Shown: positions 27,773-36,135 of the stretch, one piece after another
How positions within the stretch are numbered: the stretch's first letter is position 1
How the letters are laid out: every line of letters begins with the position of its first letter
From: JACVRM01 sp963809765
GTDB lineage: Bacteria > Actinomycetota > Thermoleophilia > Gaiellales > Gaiellaceae
Reading direction: 5' to 3'
NCBI GenBank assembly: GCA_963809765.1
Contig: CAWEKT010000003.1
Span: 682,001-746,000, forward strand
DNA: 64,000 nucleotides
The notes under the pieces: model-generated
Seen by the model: the letters and a program-made list of their open reading frames with translations, nothing else
Database searches by the model: none
Told to the model about the DNA's origin: nothing
Program-made: the position numbers and the translations under genes

Positions 27773-29587
27773 TTACGAAGCGGCGGCCGGGTCGCCCTGC
27801 TCGCTGCCGGCCTCGGCGCCGGAGCCTTCACCGGTGGGCGTGCCCTGACCGCCGGCTGAGCCCTCGCCGCCGGTGCCGACCTCGACCTCGATGCCCTCCG
27901 GCGGCAACGTGGGCGTCTGGTCAGGCGGCGGCCGGTCCGGATCGGCGGGCAGGTCGGGCGGCGTGGTCGGCGGCACCGGCGCCGGATCGGCCGGGACGGG
28001 CGGCGGCGCGGGCGGCGCCGGGTCGGGCGGCGGCGTCGCCGGGGTCGTCGGCGGGGCGGGCGGCTCCTCGGCAGCCTGCTCGGGCAGCGGCGTCGCGGGC
28101 GTCGCCGGCGGAGCCGGCGCGGACGGCGGGTCGGGCTGCGAGCTCACTCCGGCGACGCCGGTCGCCGGTGGCGGCGCGGCCGCGATGAACACCGGCGTCG
28201 TGACGGGCGCCTCCGCGGGCGGCCGTGCGCGGGCGACGACGTTCCGCTTCTTCTTGGGCTTCTGCGGCTTCTTCGCGGGTTCCGGCCTCGCGCTGCGCGG
28301 CAGGATGATGAACGGGCCGACGTGGACGGTGTGCGTCCAGTCGCCGCCGCCCTTGGTGCGCAGGTGGAACCACCAGCTGCCCGGCGTGAGCGGAGGGCTC
28401 ACGGTGCGCCCCGCCTCGCCTGCCAGGTCCTCCGTCTCGTCCGGCAGCGTGTCGGAGTCGCGACTCCAGGTGACGGAGTAGGCGTCGGCATCGCGCTTCC
28501 ACGTCCAGGCCATGCCGACGACGTTCGCGGGCGTCGGCCGGCTCGTGCTGTGCGTCGTACTGTGCACGTCCGTCGGGTCCTCGATACCGGAGCCGCGCGG
28601 GAAGAGCAGCGCACCGACGATCGCGACCGCACCGAGCGTCCCGAGTGCCGTCACCGCCTTCGCCTTCGTGCCGGCTGCGACCCCGTGGGAGGCACCGCCG
28701 TCCGGCTGCGCGGCCGCGCCGGCGTGGCCGTTCGTGGCCGCCACAACAGCGCCGCCGAAGCCGAGCGTGGTGGCGATCCCGCCCCAGATCGCCTCCGAGA
28801 GCCCGTCCGGCAGCGGCAGCAGCGAGAGCCCGGCAAAAAGCTCGGCCGGTGCGACGAGGCGGCGCTTGGTCTCCTTGCAGATGTCGCAGTCGTCCACGTG
28901 CTCGGAGACGGCCTTGCGAACCTGGCGCGTCATGGTGGTCGCTCCGAGCCGCTCGAGCAGCGCGTCCAGCTCCTCGCACTCGCGCCGGCCGCGGCGCATG
29001 AGCACAGCAGCTGTGACGGATTCGTCGAGCGAGTCCCGCAGCCGCGAAAGGCGCGTGTAGACCGCTCCCTTCGCCAGCCCGAGCGCAGACGCGAGCTCGT
29101 CGGCGTCGAGCCCCTGGCGCAGGTGCAGGTCGAGCAGCGCGTACTCCGACGGGCTGAGCGCCGCAGCGCTCTCCCAGACGAGGTCGACCAGCTCCTGGTC
29201 GTGCGCGACGATGCTCGGGTCGGAGAGGCGGCTCTCGTCGACGACGGAGTAGATCGGGTCCTCGTCCATACCAGGGTGCGGCGTGGCCAGCCGCTGGCGT
29301 CGCCGCAGCTCGTCGATCGCGAGGTTTCTCGCTACCGCGTACAGCCAGGCCTTGATGTTCTCGACCCCCTTGGGCGCCTGCAGCGCACGCCAGGCCTTGA
29401 CGAACGACCCCTGCACCACGTCCGCGGCCGCGTCGCGGTCGCGCACCATGCGCATGGCAAAGTCGTAGAGCCCGCGGTGATAGCGGGCGTAGAGCGCCGC
29501 GAATGCCTGCTCGTCGCCCCGGCGTGCGAGTACGACCAGCTCATCATCGTGGCGCTCCGCCAAAGGCGTGCGGAGTGCCTGACCCAT
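27773..29587 (-). CDS. ECF sigma factor fused to zinc anti-sigma motif, membrane segment and Pro-rich tail
   Basis: A 604-aa fusion. Residues about 12-100 are sigma region 2 (FAALYARYHRGLYDFAMRM, then WLYAVARNLAIDELRRR); about 145-190 are region 4 (SEYALLDLHLRQG, then GAVYTRLSRLRDSL). A zinc anti-sigma signature follows: Cys204, His230, Cys234 and Cys237 in the H-x3-C-x2-C pattern (SEHVDDCDIC). One clear membrane helix is at about 311-329, then an Fn3-like domain (WTWKRDADAYSVTW), a Lys-rich stretch and about 150 Pro/Ala-rich residues. ATG 29587 is preferred over TTG 29626, since the latter coincides with a promoter -35 box. Role inferred: a self-contained membrane-held sigma factor. Confidence 0.85.
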   Translation of the reverse strand: MGQALRTPLAERHDDELVVLARRGDEQAFAALYARYHRGLYDFAMRMVRDRDAAADVVQGSFVKAWRALQAPKGVENIKAWLYAVARNLAIDELRRRQRLATPHPGMDEDPIYSVVDESRLSDPSIVAHDQELVDLVWESAAALSPSEYALLDLHLRQGLDADELASALGLAKGAVYTRLSRLRDSLDESVTAAVLMRRGRRECEELDALLERLGATTMTRQVRKAVSEHVDDCDICKETKRRLVAPAELFAGLSLLPLPDGLSEAIWGGIATTLGFGGAVVAATNGHAGAAAQPDGGASHGVAAGTKAKAVTALGTLGAVAIVGALLFPRGSGIEDPTDVHSTTHSTSRPTPANVVGMAWTWKRDADAYSVTWSRDSDTLPDETEDLAGEAGRTVSPPLTPGSWWFHLRTKGGGDWTHTVHVGPFIILPRSARPEPAKKPQKPKKKRNVVARARPPAEAPVTTPVFIAAAPPPATGVAGVSSQPDPPSAPAPPATPATPLPEQAAEEPPAPPTTPATPPPDPAPPAPPPVPADPAPVPPTTPPDLPADPDRPPPDQTPTLPPEGIEVEVGTGGEGSAGGQGTPTGEGSGAEAGSEQGDPAAAS

Positions 29588-29626
29588 CCCGATTGGAGTA
29601 TGCGTTTCGCCGACCGAGTGGGTCAA
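29588..29626 (-). promoter_or_regulatory. Promoter of the fused sigma-factor gene
   Basis: On the minus strand TTGACC (29626-29621) is followed after 18 bp by CATACT (29602-29597), nine bases before ATG 29587. Both boxes are close to housekeeping consensus. This argues that the upstream TTG is a -35 element, not a start codon. Confidence 0.6.
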
Positions 29627-29672
29627 GGCATTCCTTCGTGTTGTGCACCGCGCGCTCCCTCCGTGACCGACG

Positions 29673-29701
29673 CCCCTCCGCCGGTGTTCCGGACGGAGGG
29701 G
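29673..29701. terminator. Hairpin between mini-protein and sigma-factor promoter
   Basis: CCCCTCCG (29673-29680) pairs perfectly with CGGAGGGG (29694-29701) across a 13-nt loop that can extend the stem. It lies just after the minus-strand mini-protein gene and before the promoter of the next minus-strand gene. No clear T-run follows. Confidence 0.45.
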
Positions 29702-29734
29702 ATAAGGGCTATGACGGGGGAGCGGGGGGTTTCC

Positions 29735-29947
29735 TTACATGTCCGTGGCGAGAATCCTCACTGCGAGGGGAGCGGGGCAGCCGAGCCGCACGAGCTTGCG
29801 GGCGAGCTCGAGGTCGACGTCGGGGTCGGCGGCGAGGACCAGCGCGTGCGCGAGGGGATAGCCGTGACGCACGAGCTGATCCAGCCGCCAGCGGCGCAGC
29901 AGAGACTCCTGGGGAGAGAAGAGCCGGTCGAACGCCGTGTCGATCAC
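29735..29947 (-). CDS. Mini-protein of GYPL/GCP helical family, copy 1
   Basis: A 70-aa protein from GTG 29947. Its core WRLDQLVRHGYPLAHA, then DLELARKLVRLGCPAPLA and VRIL, matches the protein at 62400-62603 position by position (WRL, GYPL, DL, LVR, GCP, A..IL). Predicted all-helical, with no membrane segment. Function unknown. It lies 29 bp after alr on the same strand and is followed by a hairpin. Confidence 0.7.
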   Translation of the reverse strand: MIDTAFDRLFSPQESLLRRWRLDQLVRHGYPLAHALVLAADPDVDLELARKLVRLGCPAPLAVRILATDM

Positions 29948-29976
29948 GACGCTACGACGGGCGGGCGGCAAATGTC

Positions 29977-30991
29977 TTACACGGGCAGTCGACGCGCCCG
30001 CGCCGGCGAGCTCTCGATCCGGCTCACGAGCTCGTAGCTGATCGTGCCCGCGACACGGGCGTGCTGCTCGGCGAGCAGGCCGTCGCCGATGATCGTCACC
30101 GGCGTCCCGGCCGCCGCCGGCCCGGGCAGCTCCACGGCGAAGGCGTCCATCGAGATCGTCCCCACCACGCGCCGGCGTTCGCCGTCGACGAGGACCTCCG
30201 TGCCGGTCAGGTCGCGGCGGAACCCGTCCGCGTAGCCGACGGGGACCACACCGATCCAGGAGGGCCGGTCGGTGCTGAAGCGCCGGCCGTAGCCCGTGCT
30301 CTCTCCGGGCTGGAGGCTCCTTCACCAGCGCGAGGTGGCTGCGCCAGGCGAGCGCCGGCTCGAGTCCGTCGTCGGCCGGATCGGTGCCGAACGGGGAGAG
30401 GCCGTAGAGGGCGATGCCACAGCGGGCGGCGTCGAGGCGGGAGTCGGGCAGCCGCAGTGCGGCCGCGCTGTTGGCGGCGTGCCGGACGAGCCCGGCGTGT
30501 CCCGCGGTCAGGCGGCGAAAGCGCTCGAGCTGCGTCATCGCGAACTCCTCGTCGCTGTCCGCGGTGGCGAGATGGGTCATCAGACCGACGACCTCGCGCT
30601 CTGGCCGGTCGAGCTCGCCGAGCCCCCAGCGACCCATGCCGGTGTCCAGCTTGACGTGCACCGGAACGCCCTCCGGCAGGCGGCCGCCCGCGCTCGTCAG
30701 CTCGAGCCCGGCCTGGCGCGCGGCCGGCAGCTCGTCCTCCTGCCAGGGGCCCATGACGAGAATGCGGGCCTCGTCGACCAGCGGCCGCAGCTCGAGCGCC
30801 TCGGCAACCGTGGCGACGCAGAGCGCCCGCGCGCCTGCCTCGAGCACGGCGCGCGCCACGTCAGCGGCCCCGTGCCCGTAGGCGTCCGCCTTGACGACGG
30901 CCCACAGCTCGGCGCCGCCGAGCGCTCGCATGAGCGTCTGAGCGTTCCGGCGGATCGCGCCGAGGTCGACGGTGAGCTCAGATCGGTGCAT
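29977..30991 (-). CDS. alr: Alanine racemase, broken frame
   Basis: PLP enzyme that makes D-alanine for peptidoglycan. The PLP-binding lysine is in AVVKADAYGHGA near residue 34. Conserved KLDTGMGRWG, LMTHLATAD and VGYADGFRR follow. A +1 break lies near 30312, between LALVKE and LQPGESTGYGRR. Corrected length is about 337 aa, slightly short for Alr. ATG 30991 overlaps the end of nnr by 14 bp, so acpS, nnr and alr are one unit, a common bacterial arrangement. Confidence 0.92.
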
Positions 30992-32420
30992 CGAGCGCCT
31001 GCGGCAGGGCTTCCGCGACGTCGCTTGCGACGAGGCCGCGCAGCTTGCCGCTGAGCCGGGCGGCCCGGCGTTGCGCGACCGCAGCCGCCACCGCCGCCGT
31101 CGGAAGCTGGACGCCCTTCGCCAGGAAGGCGGCGAGGATGCCCGTGAGGACGTCTCCCGTGCCCGCCACCGCGAGCGCCGGGACGTTGTCGGAGACGACG
31201 AGCGGCGCGGTGCCCGGTGCCCCGACCAGCGTGTCGGCGCCCTTCAGGAGCACGGTGCAGTCGAACCGCTCGGTCGCCCGCGCGAGTGCCTCGAGCCGGT
31301 TGGCGGCAACCCAGCCGGAGGTCTCGCCGAGCAGGCGCGCAAGCTCACCTTCGTGCGGCGTCAGCACGGTCGGTGCGCTGCGCCGGAACGGCTCGAGCTG
31401 CCACAGCGCGTCGGCGTCGACCACGACCGGCAGCTGCAGCGCGGCCAGCAGCCGCGCGACGAGCCGGACCGTGCCGTCGCTCCGGCCCAGTCCAGGGCCC
31501 AGCGCAACGGCGCGCATGCGCTCAGCCGCCCCCAGGACGGCGTCGACCGCGTCGGCGGTCGCCCGGCCCTCGCCGTCCTCCGGCAGCGGCCGCTTCACGA
31601 CCTCGACCAGGCGCGCCTCGAGCACGGGCACCGCCGACGCCGGTGCGGCCACGGCGACATAGCCGGCGTCGGCCCGGTAGGCCGCGTGCGCAGCCAGGCA
31701 GGCGGCCCCGGTCAGCCCGCGCGAGCCGCCGACGACGAGGACAGCCCCCGCGGTGTACTTGTTGTCGCCCTCCCGTCTCGGCGGCACTTCGGCCAGCACC
31801 TCGTCGCCGACGAGCCGCAGGCTGGTGTCGCCCCCTTCGAGGCCGATGTCCGCGAGGACGATGTCGCCCGCGTGCAGACGGCCGGGTGCGACGTGCAGCC
31901 CGACCTTGGGCCCGTGGAAGGTGACCGTGCACGCCGCGCGCACCGCCGCGCCCGCGACCACACCGGTCGAGGCGTCCACGCCCGACGGCACGTCGACGGC
32001 CACCACCGGGCGCCCGAGCGAGTTCAGCGCCTCGATCAGGCCGGCCTGTGGCGGCCGCGGCGCACCGCGAAAGCCGGTGCCGAAGATCGCGTCGATGACG
32101 ACGTCGGGGTCGCCGAGCTCGCCCTCCGCGTCGCCGCTGGCGTCGAGGACCCGCACCTCGCGGCCCTCGGCGAGGGTGGCCGCCGCGACCCGGCCGTCCC
32201 CCCCGTTCGAGCCGCCGCCGCAGACGGCGAGCACGCGCCGCGCCTCGGGGTACCTGCGGGCGACCTCGCCGGCCACGGCTGCACCGGCCCGCTGCATCAG
32301 CTCGGGGATCGTCTCCGGGTAGCCGGGGTAGGCCTCCTCGGCCGCGCGCATCTCGGCGGCGGTGAAGAGCGGCCGCAACCAGCCGGACGCGTCGGAAGCG
32401 AGCTTGTGGCTGTCAGCCAC
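30978..32420 (-). CDS. nnr: Bifunctional NAD(P)H-hydrate epimerase/dehydratase
   Basis: Repairs damaged NAD(P)HX. The 480-aa protein has an N-terminal YjeF epimerase domain (CGGGSNGGDGRVAAATL, then DAIFGTGFRG) and a C-terminal ADP-dependent dehydratase domain (LTPHEGELARLLG, then AVAGTGDVLTGILAAFLA). GTG 32420 overlaps the acpS stop by eight bases. Confidence 0.93.
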   Translation of the reverse strand: MADSHKLASDASGWLRPLFTAAEMRAAEEAYPGYPETIPELMQRAGAAVAGEVARRYPEARRVLAVCGGGSNGGDGRVAAATLAEGREVRVLDASGDAEGELGDPDVVIDAIFGTGFRGAPRPPQAGLIEALNSLGRPVVAVDVPSGVDASTGVVAGAAVRAACTVTFHGPKVGLHVAPGRLHAGDIVLADIGLEGGDTSLRLVGDEVLAEVPPRREGDNKYTAGAVLVVGGSRGLTGAACLAAHAAYRADAGYVAVAAPASAVPVLEARLVEVVKRPLPEDGEGRATADAVDAVLGAAERMRAVALGPGLGRSDGTVRLVARLLAALQLPVVVDADALWQLEPFRRSAPTVLTPHEGELARLLGETSGWVAANRLEALARATERFDCTVLLKGADTLVGAPGTAPLVVSDNVPALAVAGTGDVLTGILAAFLAKGVQLPTAAVAAAVAQRRAARLSGKLRGLVASDVAEALPQALDAPI

Positions 32421-32814
32421 TTGCTCGGTCCTCGCCCGCCGATGCGCTGCGCTCGACCACGCAGACCGCCGAGGCGAGCTCGCGTGAGTGCGTCATCGAG
32501 AGGTCGATGCCGCCGGCGCCCAGCTTCTCGGCCCACGCCGCCAGACGGCCCGACAGCATGACCGCCGGCTTGGGGCGGCCCGCGATCTCGATCTCCTGCC
32601 AGGCCCAGGCCCGGGCGACGCCGAACCCGAGCGCCTTGCCGACGGCCTCCTTGCCGGCGAAGCGGGCGGCGTAGTGCTGTGCGGGGTTCGGGCGCGCCTC
32701 GCAGTACTCGCGCTCGGCCTCCGTGAAGCACCGCTCGCGGAAGCGGGGTCGGTCGAGCGCCCGCCGGATTCGCCCGATCTCGATCAGGTCGACGCCGACG
32801 GTCAGTCCCGACAC
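32413..32814 (-). CDS. acpS: Holo-[acyl-carrier-protein] synthase
   Basis: Transfers 4'-phosphopantetheine from CoA to acyl carrier protein. The 133-aa protein has both metal-ligand motifs, GVDLIEIGRI near residue 6 and FAGKEAVGKALG in the middle, and is of usual AcpS length. GTG 32814 starts right at the conserved N-terminus. First gene of the acpS-nnr-alr unit; arfB is divergent, 45 bp away. Confidence 0.92.
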   Translation of the reverse strand: MSGLTVGVDLIEIGRIRRALDRPRFRERCFTEAEREYCEARPNPAQHYAARFAGKEAVGKALGFGVARAWAWQEIEIAGRPKPAVMLSGRLAAWAEKLGAGGIDLSMTHSRELASAVCVVERSASAGEDRASG

Positions 32815-32859
32815 CGGCGCTCCCGGGGGGCTCCGGCCGAGTGCAGCACAATGGCCGCC

Positions 32860-33268
32860 ATGGAGAGCGATGCTATTCGCGTCACGCGCACGCTCGCCAT
32901 CCCGCGCGACGAGTTCGAGCTGCGCTTCTCGCGCTCGAGCGGCCCGGGCGGCCAGCACGCCCAGCGCTCGGAGACGCGGGTCGAGGCGGTCTTCGATGTG
33001 GCGAGCATCGTCGACCCTCAGCGAGACGCAGAAAGCGCGCATCTCAGAGCGGCTCGGGCCGGTCGTCACAGCGGTCGCGCAGGACGAGCGCAGCCAGTCA
33101 CGCAACCGTGAGCTGGCGCTCGAGCGGGTCGCCGGGCAGCTCCGCGAAGCGCTACGCGTGCGCCGTCCGCGCCGTCCGACGGCGCCGTCGACTGCCGCAC
33201 GCGAACGGCGGCTCGAGGAGAAGAAGCGGCGCGCGGCGACGAAGCAGCTGCGGCGTCCGCCGGACTGA
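32860..33268 (+). CDS. arfB: ArfB/YaeJ-type peptidyl-tRNA hydrolase, broken frame
   Basis: Rescues stalled ribosomes by hydrolysing peptidyl-tRNA. The catalytic GGQ is in SSGPGGQHAQRSETRVEA, and the basic C-terminal tail (ERRLEEKKRRAATKQLRR) is the segment that enters the mRNA channel. A +1 break near 33011 lies between VASIV and LSETQKARIS. Corrected length is about 135 aa, right for ArfB. ATG 32860 is preferred, seven bases after CACAAT; ATG 32851 is possible. Confidence 0.88.
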
Positions 33269-33272
33269 CGGA

Positions 33273-33833
33273 TCAGGCGAACCGATACGTCTGGGAGCCG
33301 TCCGGCAGCACGGTGACCTCCGCCTCGAGGTGGAAGCCGGAGCGGCGGCCCTCCCACCACCGATCGAGCACGAGCAGGTTGTACGGGTGGATGTCCGCCG
33401 GCTGGAGCGCTCGCGGGTCGAGCCAGGCAGCCTCGTCGATGTCCTCCTCGACCTGCGGGACGGGCTCGGCTGAGGGGTCGATAGGCGTGGCCGCGAAGAA
33501 GGTGAGCAGGTTTCGCCGGCGGTCGTGCGCGCGCCGCCAGGTGAGCGTGCAGACGAGCTCGTTCACCTCCACCGCGATCCCCGTCTCCTCGAGCACCTCG
33601 CGCGCTGCCGCGTGCTCGAACGACTCGCCGGCCTCGTAGTAGCCGGAGGGGAACTCCCAGAAGACGCCGTACGGCCGCCGCTGGCGCACCATCAGCACCC
33701 GCCCGTCGTGCACGACGATCCCGCTCGCCCCGGCGAGCGTCGTCCACCCCGCGTGGGCGTCCTCTCCGGTCAGCTGACCGGCGAGGTGTCGCGGGCGAGC
33801 AGCAGCGCGAAGTCGCCGCTGGAGTGCTCCCAC
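33273..33833 (-). CDS. NUDIX hydrolase (ADP-ribose pyrophosphatase-like)
   Basis: NUDIX box GYYEAGESFEHAAAREVLEETGI is in register with the family pattern, and WEFPSG precedes it as in ADP-ribose or sugar-nucleotide pyrophosphatases. The start is uncertain. ATG 33833 lies inside the end of egtD and gives 186 aa, but the first 30 residues look non-conserved, so a start near the egtD stop (33770) is also possible. It follows egtB-egtD on the same strand. Confidence 0.82.
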   Translation of the reverse strand: MGALQRRLRAAARPRHLAGQLTGEDAHAGWTTLAGASGIVVHDGRVLMVRQRRPYGVFWEFPSGYYEAGESFEHAAAREVLEETGIAVEVNELVCTLTWRRAHDRRRNLLTFFAATPIDPSAEPVPQVEEDIDEAAWLDPRALQPADIHPYNLLVLDRWWEGRRSGFHLEAEVTVLPDGSQTYRFA

Positions 33834-34774
33834 CAGCGCGTGACCTCGAACGACGCCTCGGCCAGCTCACGCTCGAGCCGCTCGCGGCGGAACTTGGCGC
33901 TGATCTCGGTCCGCAGCTCCTCGCCTGGGGCGAAGCCGACCTCCAGGTCGAGCTCCTGCAGGTGCACGACCTGCTCCCCGGTCGAGCGGAGGATCATCTC
34001 GATCCACTCCTCGTCCGCGTTCCAGCGCGCGACGTGCTCGAAGCGGTCGGGGTCGAAGTCCGCGCCGAGCTCGCGGTTGAGCACGTGCAGCACGTTCTTG
34101 TTGAACGCGGCCGTGACGCCGGCCGAGTCGTTGTAGGCGGCCTCGAGGCGGCCGACGTCCTTGACGAGGTCGGCGCCGAGCAGGAGCGACTCGCCGGGCA
34201 GCAGCGCGTCTCCGATCGAGCGCACGAACTCCGTTCGCTCCTGCGGCTCGAGGTTGCCGATCGTGCTGCCGAGGAAGGCCACGAGCCGCCGGCGGCCCTC
34301 CGGCAACGCCGACAGGTGGCGATGGAAGTCGCCGACGACGCCGTGCACCTCGATGCCGCCGCCGTACTCCTCGACGATCGCCGCCGCGCTCTCGCGCAGC
34401 GTCTCCTCGCTGACGTCGAAGGGCACGTAGCGCCGGAGCGTCCCTCGCTGCGCGAGCGCGTCCATGAGCAGGCGTGTCTTCTCGGACGTGCCCGAGCCCA
34501 GCTCGACGAGCGTGTTCGCGTCCGTGAGCTCGGCCACCTCGCTCGCGTGGCCGCGCAGGAGGTCGCGCTCGCGGCTCGTCAGGTAGTACTCCGGCAGCCG
34601 CGTGATCTCGTCGAAGAGCTGCGAGCCGCGCTCGTCGTAGAACCACTGCGGCGACAGCTGCTTCGGCGACGCCGTCAGCCCGCGCCTGACGTCCTCCCGC
34701 AGCGCCTGTGCGCGCTCCTCGGGCCGGAACCAGACGTCGACCTGGAGCACCGGTGCGACCACGCCGTCAGCCAT
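33770..34774 (-). CDS. egtD: L-histidine N-alpha-methyltransferase
   Basis: Makes hercynine by adding three methyl groups to histidine, the first step of ergothioneine synthesis. The 334-aa protein has YFYDERGS-like QWFYDERGSQLFDEITRLPE, SAM-binding LVELGSGTSEKTRLLMDAL, and FLGSTIGNLEP, all hallmark EgtD segments. ATG 34774 overlaps the end of egtB by eight bases. Confidence 0.93.
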   Translation of the reverse strand: MADGVVAPVLQVDVWFRPEERAQALREDVRRGLTASPKQLSPQWFYDERGSQLFDEITRLPEYYLTSRERDLLRGHASEVAELTDANTLVELGSGTSEKTRLLMDALAQRGTLRRYVPFDVSEETLRESAAAIVEEYGGGIEVHGVVGDFHRHLSALPEGRRRLVAFLGSTIGNLEPQERTEFVRSIGDALLPGESLLLGADLVKDVGRLEAAYNDSAGVTAAFNKNVLHVLNRELGADFDPDRFEHVARWNADEEWIEMILRSTGEQVVHLQELDLEVGFAPGEELRTEISAKFRRERLERELAEASFEVTRWWEHSSGDFALLLARDTSPVS

Positions 34775-36092
34775 CGCGCGCGCACCGGAAGCCGGCGAAG
34801 ATCTGGCGCCGGTCAGGGAAGTCCCAGTTCCGGAAGGTGCCGCGGATCGCAGCCGGATGGGTCGCCCAGGAGCCGCCGCGCAGCACCTTGTACTCGGTGC
34901 CGAAGAACACCTCGGAGTACTCCGGGTACGGGAAGACCTCGAAGCCCGGGTAGGCGGTGAAGTCCGACGAGGTCCACTCCCAGACGTCGCCGATCAGCTG
35001 CTCGGCGCCACAGGGGCTCGCGCCCTCGGGGTAGGCCCCGACGGGCGCCGGCCGGAAGCGCCGCGCAGCGAGGTTCGCATGCTCGGGCCCTGCGGTCTCG
35101 TCGCCCCACGGGTAGCGGCGCTTGCCGTCGGCCGGATCCCAGGAGGCCGCGCGCTCCCACTCCGCCTCGGTCGGCAGCCGCTTGCCCGCCCAGCGCGCGT
35201 AGGCGTCGGCCTCGTACCAGCAGACGTGCTGCACCGGCTCGTTCGCCGGCAGCGGCTCCCAGTGGCCGAAGCGGCGCCGCAGCCAGCGGTCGTCCTCGCG
35301 ACGCCAGAACTGCGGGTGCTCGATGCCCTCCGCCTCGCGGAACGCCCAGCCCTGCTCGTGCCAGAGCTCGCGGCGCCGGTAGCCGCCGTCGTCGACGAAA
35401 CGGGTGAAGGCGCGGTTGGAGACGGGAACGCGGTCGATCCAGTAGGGCCGCAGCTCGACCTCGTGCGCGCCGCGCTCGTTGTCGTACGCCCACGGCTCGT
35501 CGTCCGTGCCCATGACGAAGGCTCCGCCCTCGACGAGCACCTCCTCCGGCCTCGCGGGGCGGCCGGCGGGGGCCGGCTCGTCGGCGAGCGGGTAGGGCGC
35601 CTCGCGCAGCTGGAGCGTCGCCAGCATCGTCTCCAGGTGCTGATGCTCGTGCTGGATGAGCATCCCGTAGACGAAGCCGTCCTCGAGCAGGCGCTCGCCG
35701 CCGAGGTCAATTTGCTCGAGCCGGTCGAGCGAGCGGCGCCGCACGTCGGCTGCGAAGCGGTGCGCCTCGGCCGGTGTCAGCAGCTCCAGCGCGGCCCGCT
35801 CGGAGCGCGAGTGCGCGAAGGCGTCGTAGAGGTCGTCGAGGCGCTGGTCGCCCGAGGGCGCGCCGCCGAGTGCGCGGACGAGCCACAGCTCTTCGAAGTG
35901 GACGCAGTGCGCCAGGTCCCAGACGAGCGGCGACATCAGCTCCGAGTGCTGTGCGCACAGGTCGTCGTCCGAGAGCGGCTCCAGGAGCGCGAGCAGCCGT
36001 GCCCGGGCAGTCTCGAGCTGCTCGGCGAGCTGGTCCTTCGTCACGGTGACAGCCGCGCCTGCGGCCGCTCCGCTGGCGGCGGCTCGAGTCAT
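34767..36092 (-). CDS. egtB: Ergothioneine sulfoxide synthase
   Basis: Non-heme iron enzyme that joins a sulfur donor to hercynine. The 441-aa protein has an N-terminal DinB-like domain with iron ligands in LAHCVHFEELW and LIQHEHQHLET, then a C-terminal formylglycine-generating-enzyme-like domain (GGAFVMGTD, WTSSDF, VLRGGSWAT). ATG 36092 is preferred to longer open frame. On the minus strand TTGCCG, 17 bp, TACATT gives a plausible promoter 14 bp before the start, overlapping the divergent ATP-grasp promoter. With egtD it suffices for ergothioneine core chemistry if a lyase exists elsewhere. Confidence 0.93.
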   Translation of the reverse strand: MTRAAASGAAAGAAVTVTKDQLAEQLETARARLLALLEPLSDDDLCAQHSELMSPLVWDLAHCVHFEELWLVRALGGAPSGDQRLDDLYDAFAHSRSERAALELLTPAEAHRFAADVRRRSLDRLEQIDLGGERLLEDGFVYGMLIQHEHQHLETMLATLQLREAPYPLADEPAPAGRPARPEEVLVEGGAFVMGTDDEPWAYDNERGAHEVELRPYWIDRVPVSNRAFTRFVDDGGYRRRELWHEQGWAFREAEGIEHPQFWRREDDRWLRRRFGHWEPLPANEPVQHVCWYEADAYARWAGKRLPTEAEWERAASWDPADGKRRYPWGDETAGPEHANLAARRFRPAPVGAYPEGASPCGAEQLIGDVWEWTSSDFTAYPGFEVFPYPEYSEVFFGTEYKVLRGGSWATHPAAIRGTFRNWDFPDRRQIFAGFRCARDG

Positions 36093-36135
36093 GGTGAGCG
36101 GCGAGAATGTAGAGGAACGGACAAAATCCGGCAAC

